Assembly: GCA_038254195.1 (NCBI GenBank)
Contig: JBBSGJ010000047.1
Span: 1-13,558, forward strand
DNA: 13,558 nucleotides
Reading direction: 5' to 3'
Source: JBBQAA01 sp038254195
GTDB taxonomy: Bacteria > Actinomycetota > Thermoleophilia > Solirubrobacterales > Solirubrobacteraceae
The notes beneath the pieces are model-generated. The model had not been told where the DNA came from, did no database searches, and saw only the letters and a list, made by a program, of their open reading frames with translations. Shown here in pieces: positions 6,629-12,464 of this stretch; the first letter of the stretch is position 1, and each line of letters starts with the position of its first letter. Made by a program: the position numbers and the translations under genes.

Positions 6629-7385
6629 GCCACGGCCCAAGTTCGCGACCTGGACGGGCCACGCGTTCAGGGCGACGAGCTACGACGTTCCGCTCTGGGC
6701 ACTACCCAACCGTCGGGCGGGGCGCTGGAACCTCGCGGGTCAAGGAAGCACCCAGTATCTCTGTCTCGATGCTGAGGCGCCGTTCGCCGAGATGCTCCGG
6801 CATGAAGATCTGCGCAGCGAGATCGCCGCCGCGCAGTACCGGACGACTCTCTGGCAAGTCCGCGTGGATGAGGGCGCCATGGTCGACTACCGCGACTTCG
6901 ACGCCGTGGAGACTGCCGGGTTCTCGCCCGATGCGATCGTCGAGGATGACCACGAGCGCTGCCAGGCGGAGGCGGATTGGCTGCGCGGTCACGGCGCACG
7001 CGGCGTGCTCTCCACTTCTGCGTCCCTGCCGGGCAGCGTGAACCTGACGCTGTTCGGTCCTCGGGTGGCTATCCGCTGGTCGGCCCGACCCCGCCGCATA
7101 CCGATCTCGCGCACTGGCGTGCGCGTCGCGCGTCGCGCGAGCGCTGACCGCATTCAGGCGTTGAGGCGGACCGGCAGGCTCTTGAGCTGGTTCGCGAAGG
7201 GCGACTCGGCGTGGGCGGGGGTGCCCGCGAGCCCCATCTCCGGAAAGCGGGCGAGCGTCTCCTCGAGGAGGATCCTCAGCTCGAGCCGCGCCAGCGCGGT
7301 GCCCAGGCAGAAGTGCCGGCCGCCGGCGCCAAAGGCCTGGTGCTCGGCCCTCCTCTGGAGATCGAAGCGGTGCGGGTCCTCGTAG
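6618..7385 (+). CDS. RES-domain toxin (NAD+-degrading type) with aberrant C-terminus
   Basis: RES toxins such as MbcT and ParT degrade or phosphorolyse NAD+, or ADP-ribosylate targets. The domain fills residues 1 to about 154: HAFRATS with Arg18, GRWN at 35-38, YLCLD with Tyr47, AEMLRHE with Glu58, then VDYRDFDAVETAGF, DDHERCQAEADWLRGHGARG and SVNLTLFGPRVAIRW. Arg, Tyr and Glu match the family's conserved active-site set. After about 7079 the frame turns into Arg-rich sequence and stops only at 7385, overlapping the P450 gene antisense by 232 nt, which is implausible as the native end. A -1 change there gives TDLAHWRARRASRER and a stop at 7145-7147, 6 nt from the P450 stop. The ATG overlaps the antitoxin end, so the two are coupled. 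Base composition appears less GC-extreme than the neighbours, consistent with acquisition. Confidence 0.72.
   Translation: MPRRPRPKFATWTGHAFRATSYDVPLWALPNRRAGRWNLAGQGSTQYLCLDAEAPFAEMLRHEDLRSEIAAAQYRTTLWQVRVDEGAMVDYRDFDAVETAGFSPDAIVEDDHERCQAEADWLRGHGARGVLSTSASLPGSVNLTLFGPRVAIRWSARPRRIPISRTGVRVARRASADRIQALRRTGRLLSWFAKGDSAWAGVPASPISGKRASVSSRRILSSSRASAVPRQKCRPPAPKAWCSALLWRSKRCGSS
7108..7125. terminator. Candidate bidirectional hairpin between RES and P450 genes
   Basis: A 7-bp perfect stem CGCGCAC / GTGCGCG with a TGGC loop lies where the RES and P450 genes converge. It is followed at 7126-7140 by a second dyad, TCGCGCG-T-CGCGCGA. There is no T-tract, so termination in either direction is inferred from position and stem only. 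Confidence 0.35.
7126..7140. repeat. 15-bp palindrome with one-base centre
   Basis: TCGCGCG, T, CGCGCGA form a perfect dyad immediately after the hairpin at 7108-7125 and about 14 nt from the P450 stop. A loop of one base cannot form a hairpin without opening the stem, so this may be chance in CG-alternating DNA or part of a larger structured 3' region. Confidence 0.5.
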
Positions 7386-8389
7386 CGGGACTCGTCGCGG
7401 TTGGAGGAGACGTACCACATGACGACCTTCTCGCCCTCGCGGATGGTCTGGCCGCCGAGCTCGCACTCCTCCGTCGCCGTCCGGCGGAAGTGGGCGAAGG
7501 CGGGGAACATCCGGAGGGACTCCTCGACGGCGTCTCCGATCAACCCCGGGTCGTCGAGCAGGAGCTGCCGCTGCTCGGGGTCCTCGAGCAGGGCGCGCAT
7601 CCCCGAGCAGTACGTGGCCTTCGTCGAGTCGTTGCCCGCGGCCATGAGCAGGAAGAAGCCCATGACGATCTCGTGCTCCTCGAGGCGTTCCCCGTCGACC
7701 TCGGCGTGGACGAGCACGCTCGTGAGGTCGTCGGTCGGCTGCTCGCGGCGCTCGGCGATGAGCTGAGCGCAGCGGGCGAAGAGCTCGGGGACGTCGCGCT
7801 CCATGACGATCTGCGCGCCCTCGGGGTTCAGATCGGGATCGCCCGCTCCGACGATCGCGTTCATGAGCCGGGCCCAGAGCGCATCGTCCTCGGGCGGGAT
7901 GCCCATGAAGGAGCCGATCACGCGGGAGACCACGGGCTGGGCGACGTCCTCGACGAGGTTGCAGGTCTCGCGGCCGTGGAGGCGGGCGAGCACGGTAACG
8001 GTGATCGCCCGGATGGCGTCCTCGTGCTCGGCGATTCGCTTGGGGGTGAAGCCGCGCTGGAAGAGCCCCTTGATCCGCGTGTGCTTGGGCGGGTCCATCC
8101 CGATGAACATCGCCTGGACGAGCTCGAGGGGGAGCACGGCGTTCGTCAACGCGGTGATGCCGCCGCGCTCGGAGGAGTAGGTCTCCCAGTCGCGCGAGAC
8201 GGCATGCACGTCGTCGGCGCGGGTGACCGACCAGAAGCCGTCCTCCCCGGGGTACTCGATGATGCGCGCCGTCCAGTGGACGGGGCACTCGGAGCGCAGC
8301 CGCTCGAAGAGGGCGTGGGGCGGGCCGTCCGTCCAGAACTGGGCGTCGCCGACCAGGACCTCGTCCAACGGGGTTTCGCGCGTGGCCAT
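7154..8389 (-). CDS. Cytochrome P450 (CYP125/124/142-like)
   Basis: The 411-residue soluble bacterial P450 uses haem and electrons from a separate ferredoxin and reductase to hydroxylate a small hydrophobic substrate. Landmarks from ATG 8389: MDPPKHTRIKGLFQRGFTP (98-116), I-helix AAGNDST at 250-256 with the oxygen-activating acid/alcohol pair, ExxR at Glu290-Arg293, NRDESRYEDPHRFD around 330-343, and the haem loop FGAGGRHFCLG at 353-363 with thiolate Cys361. The GGRHFCLG loop and AGND/ST helix resemble actinobacterial CYP125/124/142 sterol and branched-lipid hydroxylases, but the substrate cannot be read from sequence. An upstream in-frame ATG (8425) lies in the palindromic promoter region and is rejected. 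TACCGT ends 7 nt before ATG 8389, suggesting a leaderless mRNA. No redox partner is adjacent. Confidence 0.93.
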   Translation of the reverse strand: MATRETPLDEVLVGDAQFWTDGPPHALFERLRSECPVHWTARIIEYPGEDGFWSVTRADDVHAVSRDWETYSSERGGITALTNAVLPLELVQAMFIGMDPPKHTRIKGLFQRGFTPKRIAEHEDAIRAITVTVLARLHGRETCNLVEDVAQPVVSRVIGSFMGIPPEDDALWARLMNAIVGAGDPDLNPEGAQIVMERDVPELFARCAQLIAERREQPTDDLTSVLVHAEVDGERLEEHEIVMGFFLLMAAGNDSTKATYCSGMRALLEDPEQRQLLLDDPGLIGDAVEESLRMFPAFAHFRRTATEECELGGQTIREGEKVVMWYVSSNRDESRYEDPHRFDLQRRAEHQAFGAGGRHFCLGTALARLELRILLEETLARFPEMGLAGTPAHAESPFANQLKSLPVRLNA

Positions 8390-8396
8390 GGCGGCG

Positions 8397-8402
8397 ACGG
8401 TA
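8397..8402 (-). promoter_or_regulatory. Candidate -10 for the P450 gene
   Basis: On the minus strand TACCGT lies 7 nt before ATG 8389, the spacing expected for a leaderless start. The palindrome at 8407-8424 begins 4 nt further upstream and would cover the spacer toward the -35. Confidence 0.4.
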
Positions 8403-8406
8403 CCGG

Positions 8407-8424
8407 TGCCCGGCCGGCCGGGCA
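8407..8424. promoter_or_regulatory. 18-bp perfect palindrome, candidate shared operator
   Basis: TGCCCGGCCGGCCGGGCA equals its own reverse complement. It sits in the 62-nt gap between the divergent P450 and zinc-ribbon genes, between their candidate -10 elements. A dimeric repressor bound here could control both genes. No regulator gene is adjacent, so operator function is inference. Confidence 0.45.
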
Positions 8425-8436
8425 ACCTCCGCTCCC

Positions 8437-8442
8437 TACCCT
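8437..8442 (+). promoter_or_regulatory. Candidate -10 for the zinc-ribbon gene
   Basis: TACCCT lies 9 nt before ATG 8452. The identical hexamer precedes the genes starting at 10279 (minus strand) and 10432, which supports it as a local promoter signature. Confidence 0.45.
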
Positions 8443-8451
8443 CGCGGGGAC

Positions 8452-8838
8452 ATGGCTCGCCCGCGCTGCCCGAACTGCCGCGAGCCCGTCTCTCCCTTCG
8501 CGGCGGGGTGCGCGCTGTGTGGCGCGGATCTCGACGCGCACCGCGCGCACCAGCGCCCGAGCCGCCTCGACCTCGCCCGCGGCCGCGCCCCCTCGGTGAA
8601 GCCCTCGGTGAAGCTGCCCGCCGGGCTCGACCTCGCCGACGGCCTCTTCCTCGCCGCGGCGCTCGTCCTCGCCCTGGGAGCCGCCATCTACGGCCTCGCC
8701 CTGGCCCTCCTCGTCGCCGCGGACCGCCACCGCTCGAGCGAGGAGACGATGCGCAACGCGATGCTCGTCATCGCCGCCTTCGCGGCGACGCAGCTCGTGC
8801 CCTCGCTCGCGCTGTTTCCCCGCTTCTTCGGGTTCTAG
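8452..8838 (+). CDS. Zinc-ribbon membrane protein, function unknown
   Basis: The 128-residue protein begins with a zinc ribbon, Cys6-x2-Cys9 and Cys20-x2-Cys23 (CPNC ... CALC). A polar linker containing PSVKPSVK (47-54) follows, then two predicted membrane helices (about 65-92, GLFLAAALVLALG..., and about 104-124, AMLVIAAFAATQLVPSL). The ribbon is probably cytoplasmic. Such proteins are common and uncharacterised in actinobacteria; roles in sensing or membrane-protein assembly are possible but not shown. It diverges from the P450 gene across a palindromic gap and is followed 44 nt later by a decayed sigma factor gene. The start is well placed because the ribbon begins at residue 6 and a TACCCT element lies just upstream. 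Confidence 0.8.
   Translation: MARPRCPNCREPVSPFAAGCALCGADLDAHRAHQRPSRLDLARGRAPSVKPSVKLPAGLDLADGLFLAAALVLALGAAIYGLALALLVAADRHRSSEETMRNAMLVIAAFAATQLVPSLALFPRFFGF
8590..8613 (+). repeat. Tandem 12-bp duplication inside the zinc-ribbon gene
   Basis: Two perfect copies of CCCTCGGTGAAG in tandem encode PSVK twice in the linker before the first membrane helix. It looks like a simple in-frame duplication. Confidence 0.9.
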
Positions 8839-8839
8839 C

Positions 8840-8867
8840 GGAGGTCCGTTACACGACGGTGTCCTCC
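8840..8867 (+). promoter_or_regulatory. Dyad region upstream of the sigma remnant
   Basis: GGAGG (8840-8844) pairs with CCTCC (8863-8867), and within it ACAC (8851-8854) pairs with GTGT (8859-8862) around a GACG loop, with a six-base bulge on one side. It starts 2 nt after the zinc-ribbon stop. It could be a weak terminator for that gene or the promoter of the sigma gene (GTTACAC ... GGTGTCCTC may be its two recognition boxes). Neither reading is proven. Confidence 0.3.
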
Positions 8868-8882
8868 CGCGAGAAGAGGACG

Positions 8883-9214
8883 ATGGAGGCGGTGGAACCC
8901 GACGACGACCGCCCGCTCGAGCGCTTCGCCGCGAGCGATCCCGACGCCTTCGTGCTCTTCTACCGCCGCCAGCTGCCCGCGATCCTCGGTTTCCTCCTGC
9001 GCCGGACCCAGAACCCCGAGGTGACCGCGGATCTCGCGGCGGAGACGTTCGCCGCCGCGCTGCTCGCCGCGCCGCGGCCGTCCTCGCGCGGATCGTGGCC
9101 GAGCGGCCCTACGACGAGATCGCCGAGACGCTCCACTGCTCGGAGCTGGTCGTCCGCCAGCGCGTCAGCCGGGGGCTGCGTGCGCTGCGCACACGTCTGG
9201 AGGAGAACCCGTGA
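8883..9214 (+). pseudogene. ECF-type sigma-70 factor, internally deleted and frameshifted
   Basis: The start encodes a clear ECF sigma region 2 beginning: RFAASDPDAFVLFYRRQLPA, then LGFLLRRTQNPEVTADLAAETFAAALLAA. After about 9070 that frame becomes Ser/Arg/Pro noise. In the -1 frame from about 9074 a sigma region 4 appears: AAVLARIVAERPYDEIAETL, then LHCSELVVRQRVSRGLRALRTRLEE and TGA 9212-9214. The two parts total about 110 codons against roughly 170-190 for the family. The rest of region 2, including most of the -10 recognition part, and the linker are gone. The junction lies in a CGCCG-rich stretch (about 9065-9080) that could have promoted slippage or deletion. A good ribosome site (GAAGAGGA) precedes ATG 8883. 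The encoded protein cannot be a working sigma factor. Confidence 0.75.
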
Positions 9215-9692
9215 GCCCGTTCTTCGATGAGCTCGAGACGCAGCTGCGCGCGGCAGCGGAGCGCGAGGGGTGGCCCGGCGCCCCTCGTGGTGGAGACGGA
9301 GGCGCACCTCGGGCTCGCCGCGGTCGCCGCGGTCGGGCTCGCGACCCCGGCCGTCGCGCGGGTGTCCGGCCTCTGGGACCCGGGGGTGCCGCCGTCCCCC
9401 GTGCGTCGTGACCGACAACAGCAGCGGGGCATGCGGAGCGTCTCCGGAGAGTCTCCGGCGCCGCGGTCTGGGCCAGAGCGGCTCCAACCACGCGGGCAAC
9501 GCCGAGTTCGTCGGCCTCGTCCCGGACGGCGTCGAAGCCGTCACCGTGCGCTACGGGTCCTCGACTCGCACCCTCCGGGTCCGGAGCAACTTCTACGGCT
9601 ACGAGATCGCGGCAGACCCGACCCAGGGCCCCGACGAGGTCACCTGGCACCTCCGCGGCGGGCGCGAGCGGCGGTTCAAGGGCGCTCCCTAA
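9211..9692 (+). pseudogene. Membrane protein partner of the sigma remnant, two frame changes
   Basis: GTG 9211 overlaps the sigma stop (GTGA), a typical sigma / anti-sigma-like coupling. Three frames hold consecutive parts of one protein: frame of 9211 gives MSPFFDELETQLRAAAERE; the next frame (about 9285-9390) gives a single membrane helix, LGLAAVAAVGLATPAVARVS, then GLWDPG; the third (about 9395-9692) gives CVVTDNSSGAC and a soluble tail with AEFVGLVPDGVEAVTVRYG, LRVRSNFYGYEIA and DEVTWHLRGGRERRFKGAP. The layout (short cytoplasmic start, one helix, extracytoplasmic domain) resembles proteins encoded after ECF sigma genes in related actinobacteria, from memory. It decayed together with its partner. 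The stop TAA (9690-9692) overlaps the stop of the convergent membrane gene. Confidence 0.6.
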
Positions 9693-10279
9693 CCGCTGCG
9701 CGGGCCCCAGTACCGGTTGGGCTCGTGGCCCGAGAACACCACCCGCGGGGGCTGCGTGTCGAGGTGGACGAGCACGCACCACGGACGGTCGGGCGTCTCG
9801 GTGGGGATGCAGGAGCGGTAGAGCCGGGAGGGGTCGACGCGGATCGTCTCGGCGAGGGCGACGTTCGCGCGGACGGCGCTGGGGGCGTGATGCGCGACGG
9901 CGCCGCGCATGAGGTCGAGCGCCCGGGCGCTCGCGCGGCGCTCGGCCTGGACGTCGCCGCGGTGCAGCAGGCCCATGGTGATCCAGACGATCGCCAGGAG
10001 GCCGAGCAGGGCGACCCCGGCATAGTCGGCGGCGATCATCCGCGGGAGGTCAGCCCGGCGGCGACGGATCACGCGGGCCGCGAGCGGCGCTGCCGTCGCC
10101 ACCATCGCGATGTTCACCCCCGCGGCGAGGAGGAGCGCGGGCACGAGGTCGGTCCGCAGCCCGGACACGGGCCACGTGTGCAGGGCCAGCCCGTCCACGA
10201 GCGTGAGCAGCGTGAAGGCCGGCCAGAGCCAGGCGCCCCGCAGCCGCCAGCGGAGCCGCGAGATCCACACGCGGTCCAT
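9689..10279 (-). CDS. Three-helix membrane protein, function unknown
   Basis: From ATG 10279 the protein has 196 residues: a basic start (MDRVWISRLRWRLRG), three predicted membrane helices (about 17-37, 46-70, 84-105) with an RRRR stretch after the second, and a soluble C-terminal domain (106-196). That domain contains Cys157 and Cys168, which could pair if it lies outside the membrane. I do not recognise the family. The open frame extends to 10408, but that part lies in promoter sequence; TACCCT ends 8 nt before ATG 10279. It is divergent from the branched-chain dehydrogenase-type operon (152-nt gap) and converges on a pseudogene with overlapping stops. No functional link to either neighbour is evident. 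Confidence 0.72.
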   Translation of the reverse strand: MDRVWISRLRWRLRGAWLWPAFTLLTLVDGLALHTWPVSGLRTDLVPALLLAAGVNIAMVATAAPLAARVIRRRRADLPRMIAADYAGVALLGLLAIVWITMGLLHRGDVQAERRASARALDLMRGAVAHHAPSAVRANVALAETIRVDPSRLYRSCIPTETPDRPWCVLVHLDTQPPRVVFSGHEPNRYWGPRSG

Positions 10280-10287
10280 CGCAGCCC

Positions 10288-10293
10288 AGGGTA
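10288..10293 (-). promoter_or_regulatory. Candidate -10 for the three-helix membrane gene
   Basis: On the minus strand TACCCT lies 8 nt before ATG 10279. This supports that start and a leaderless transcript. Confidence 0.45.
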
Positions 10294-10337
10294 GGTGAGA
10301 CGTCGCACGCGCGCTGCGCATCCGCGGACGGTCGGGG

Positions 10338-10343
10338 TACCCT
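10338..10343 (+). promoter_or_regulatory. Candidate -10 for the branched-chain dehydrogenase-type operon
   Basis: TACCCT lies 88 nt before ATG 10432. Transcription starting about 7 nt downstream would give a leader of roughly 80 nt that contains the hairpin at 10353-10378 and a ribosome binding site (GAAGGGAAG, 10418-10426). Confidence 0.4.
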
Positions 10344-10352
10344 TCTCCCAGG

Positions 10353-10378
10353 GGCGCCGGGGAGATCCCACCGGCGCC
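10353..10378 (+). promoter_or_regulatory. 8-bp inverted repeat in the operon leader (operator or hairpin)
   Basis: GGCGCCGG (10353-10360) and CCGGCGCC (10371-10378) are perfect inverted repeats separated by 10 bases that contain a further GG/CC pairing. The element lies just downstream of the candidate -10. It could be a repressor operator at the start of transcription or an RNA hairpin in the leader. No T-tract follows, so an intrinsic attenuator is less likely. Confidence 0.45.
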
Positions 10379-10431
10379 GCGTCCGAATGGGGCGCGGAGA
10401 ACCCGCACCCGCGTGGCGAAGGGAAGCGCAG

Positions 10432-11502
10432 ATGGCGACGACGACCCCCCGGCCGGAGGACGTGCTGCCCGGCAGTGCCCTGCTGTCCGACGACGACCGT
10501 GCCGAGCTGCTGCGGTGCATGCTCCTGATGCGGATCCTCGAGGAGCGGGCGATGACCCTCTACCGGCAGGGCAAGGTACCGGGCTCGTTCTACGACGGCT
10601 TCGGGCAAGAGGCCGTGTCGGTCGGCGCGGCGTTCGCGATGGCGCCCGAGGACCGCCTGTGCATCCTGCACCGCGACCTTGGCGCCCACGTCGTCCGGGG
10701 CGTGGCCCCGGCGCGGATCCTCGCGCAGTACATGGGCCGCTCCGGGGGCGTCACGGGCGGGCGCGACGCCAACGTCCACTTCGGCGACGCGTCGCTCGGC
10801 TGCGTCGGGATGATCTCGATGCTCCCCGACATGATGCTCGTGGCCGCCGGCATGGCGATGGCGTTCAAGCTCCGGGGCGAGGCGCGGTGCGCGCTGACCT
10901 GGTTCGGGGAGGGCTCCACCTCCCGCGGCGACTTCCACGAGGCCATGAACTGGGCGGGAGTGCAGCGCCTGCCGGTCATCTTCGTGCTCGAGAACAACCA
11001 GTACGCCTACTCCACGCCGACCTCGGCACAGTTCGCGGTCGACCCCGTCGAGCACGCCGCCGCGTACGGCTTCGAGGGCGTGACCGTGGACGGCAACGAC
11101 GTCGAGGCGGTGTGGGACGCGACCCGCCACGCGCGGGAGAAGGCGGTGGCGGGTGGCGGGCCGACCCTCATCGAGGCGATGACGATGCGCATGCACGGCC
11201 ACGCCGCCCACGACGACATGCGCTACGTCCCGCCCGAGCTGCTCGAGCACTGGCGTGGGCGGGACCCGATCGACCTCTACACGACCCGGCTCACGGAGCT
11301 CGGGATCGACGCGGAGGCGCTGCGCGAGGAGGTGACCGCGACGGTCGACGCCGCGGCCGCGGACGCCCTCGCCTCCCCGATGCCCGACCCGGCGAGGGTG
11401 CGCGACGGGGTGTTCTGCGAGGGCGAGGCCGTGCCCCTCGGGGACGGACGCGCGCCGTGGAGCGGGTGGCGCGATCCCGACCGTTCCGCCGCGGCGCGAT
11501 GA
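10432..11502 (+). CDS. Branched-chain 2-oxoacid dehydrogenase-type E1 alpha subunit
   Basis: The 356-residue product is the thiamine-diphosphate subunit of a second E1. Numbered from ATG 10432: LLMRILEERAMTLYRQGKVP (31-50), SFYDGFGQEAVSVG (52-65), HRDLGAH (80-86), GGRDANVHFGD (109-119), GCVGMISMLPDM (123-134), thiamine motif GEG at 159-161 ending in NN 188-189, and MRMHGHAAHDDMRYVP (252-267) in the phosphorylation-loop region. GEG instead of GDG and the GSFYDGFGQEA block match branched-chain enzymes, as in human BCKDHA, which also has GEG. The substrates would be the 2-oxoacids of Val, Leu and Ile; this assignment is by motif only. ATG 10432 has a good ribosome site (GAAGGGAAG) and is preferred to ATG 10387. 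Its stop overlaps the next start as ATGA. Confidence 0.88.
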   Translation: MATTTPRPEDVLPGSALLSDDDRAELLRCMLLMRILEERAMTLYRQGKVPGSFYDGFGQEAVSVGAAFAMAPEDRLCILHRDLGAHVVRGVAPARILAQYMGRSGGVTGGRDANVHFGDASLGCVGMISMLPDMMLVAAGMAMAFKLRGEARCALTWFGEGSTSRGDFHEAMNWAGVQRLPVIFVLENNQYAYSTPTSAQFAVDPVEHAAAYGFEGVTVDGNDVEAVWDATRHAREKAVAGGGPTLIEAMTMRMHGHAAHDDMRYVPPELLEHWRGRDPIDLYTTRLTELGIDAEALREEVTATVDAAAADALASPMPDPARVRDGVFCEGEAVPLGDGRAPWSGWRDPDRSAAAR

Positions 11503-12464
11503 CCGTCCTCACCTACCTCGGCGCCATCTCCGACGGCCTGCGCGAGGAGATGCGCCGCGACGAGCGCGTCCTCGTGATGGGCGAGGACGTCGGCGCGTTC
11601 GGCGGCGCGTTCAAGGTGACCGACGGCTTCCTCGACGAGTTCGGTCCGCGGCGGGTGATGGACACCCCGCTCGCGGAGTCGGGGATCGTGGGGACCGCGG
11701 TGGGCGCGAGCGTGGTCGGCCTGCGTCCCGTGTGCGAGATGCAGTTCTCGGACTTCGTCGCGTGCGGCTTTGACCAGCTCGTCAACGTCGCGGGCAAGAT
11801 GCACTACCGCCAGCGGCTCGCGGTGCCCATCACGATCCGCCTGCCGAGCGGCGGCGGGTTCTCCGGCGGCCCGTTCCACTCGCAGAACCCCGAGGCGTGG
11901 TTCATGCACGCGCCCGGGCTCAAGGTCGTCGCCCCCTCCACCCCCGAGGACGCGAAGGGCCTGCTCATCGGGGCGATCCGCGACCCCAACCCCGTCTGCT
12001 TCCTCGAGCACAAGCACCTCTACCGCCGGGTGAAGGGCGAGGTGCCCGAGGGCGCCTACGCCACGCCGTTCACCGCGCGCGTCGCTCGCGAGGGCGAGGA
12101 TCTCGTGGTCATCGCGTACGGGGCGATGGTCCACACCGCGCTCGAGGCCACCGAGGGTCTCGAGGGGGCCTCGGTCGAGGTCCTCGACCTGCGCTCGCTC
12201 GTGCCGCTCGACGAGGAGGCGATCCTCGCCGCGGTCCGGAAGTGCTCGAAGGTGGTGGTCCTCGACGAGGCCAACCGGACGTGCGCGGCGGGCGCCGAGG
12301 TCGCGGCGCTCATCGCCGAGCGCGCGTGGGAGGACCTCGACGGCCCGGTCGTCCGGGTGGCGACGCCGGACGTCCCCATCCCGTTCTCCCCACCGCTGGA
12401 GTCCGCCGTCCTGCCCTCCGTCGAGCGCGTGCGGGAGGCGTGCCGTGACCTCCTCGCCTATTAG
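11499..12464 (+). CDS. Branched-chain 2-oxoacid dehydrogenase-type E1 beta subunit
   Basis: The 321-residue product has all E1beta blocks: TYLGAISDGLREEMRRDERV, VLVMGEDVGAFGGAFKVTDG, VMDTPLAESGIVGTAVGASV, LRPVCEMQFSDFV, FDQLVNVAGKMHYR, LPSGGGFSGGPFHSQNPEAW, FMHAPGLKVVAPSTPEDAKG, AIRDPNPVCFLEHKHLYR and a C-terminal domain ending PDVPIPFSPPLESAVLPSVE. HSQNPEAWFMHAPGLKVV and FLEHKHLYR are typical of branched-chain E1beta, whereas the first operon's copy reads HSHCLEAMFMHVPGLLV at the same place. The two E1beta proteins are therefore paralogues with distinct specificity, not a recent duplication. ATG 11499 overlaps the E1alpha stop by 4 nt and the E2 start overlaps its end by 20 nt, indicating a tightly coupled operon. 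Confidence 0.92.
   Translation: MTVLTYLGAISDGLREEMRRDERVLVMGEDVGAFGGAFKVTDGFLDEFGPRRVMDTPLAESGIVGTAVGASVVGLRPVCEMQFSDFVACGFDQLVNVAGKMHYRQRLAVPITIRLPSGGGFSGGPFHSQNPEAWFMHAPGLKVVAPSTPEDAKGLLIGAIRDPNPVCFLEHKHLYRRVKGEVPEGAYATPFTARVAREGEDLVVIAYGAMVHTALEATEGLEGASVEVLDLRSLVPLDEEAILAAVRKCSKVVVLDEANRTCAAGAEVAALIAERAWEDLDGPVVRVATPDVPIPFSPPLESAVLPSVERVREACRDLLAY
12434..12438 (+). promoter_or_regulatory. Shine-Dalgarno site that fixes the second E2 start
   Basis: GGAGG inside the end of the E1beta gene lies 6 nt before GTG 12445, the first plausible in-frame start of the E2 gene. It supports a 20-nt overlap and translational coupling. Confidence 0.6.

Noticed and set aside
7211..8599. 462-codon plus-strand frame opposite the P450
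   Set aside because: The minus strand carries every P450 signature; this frame is its complement.
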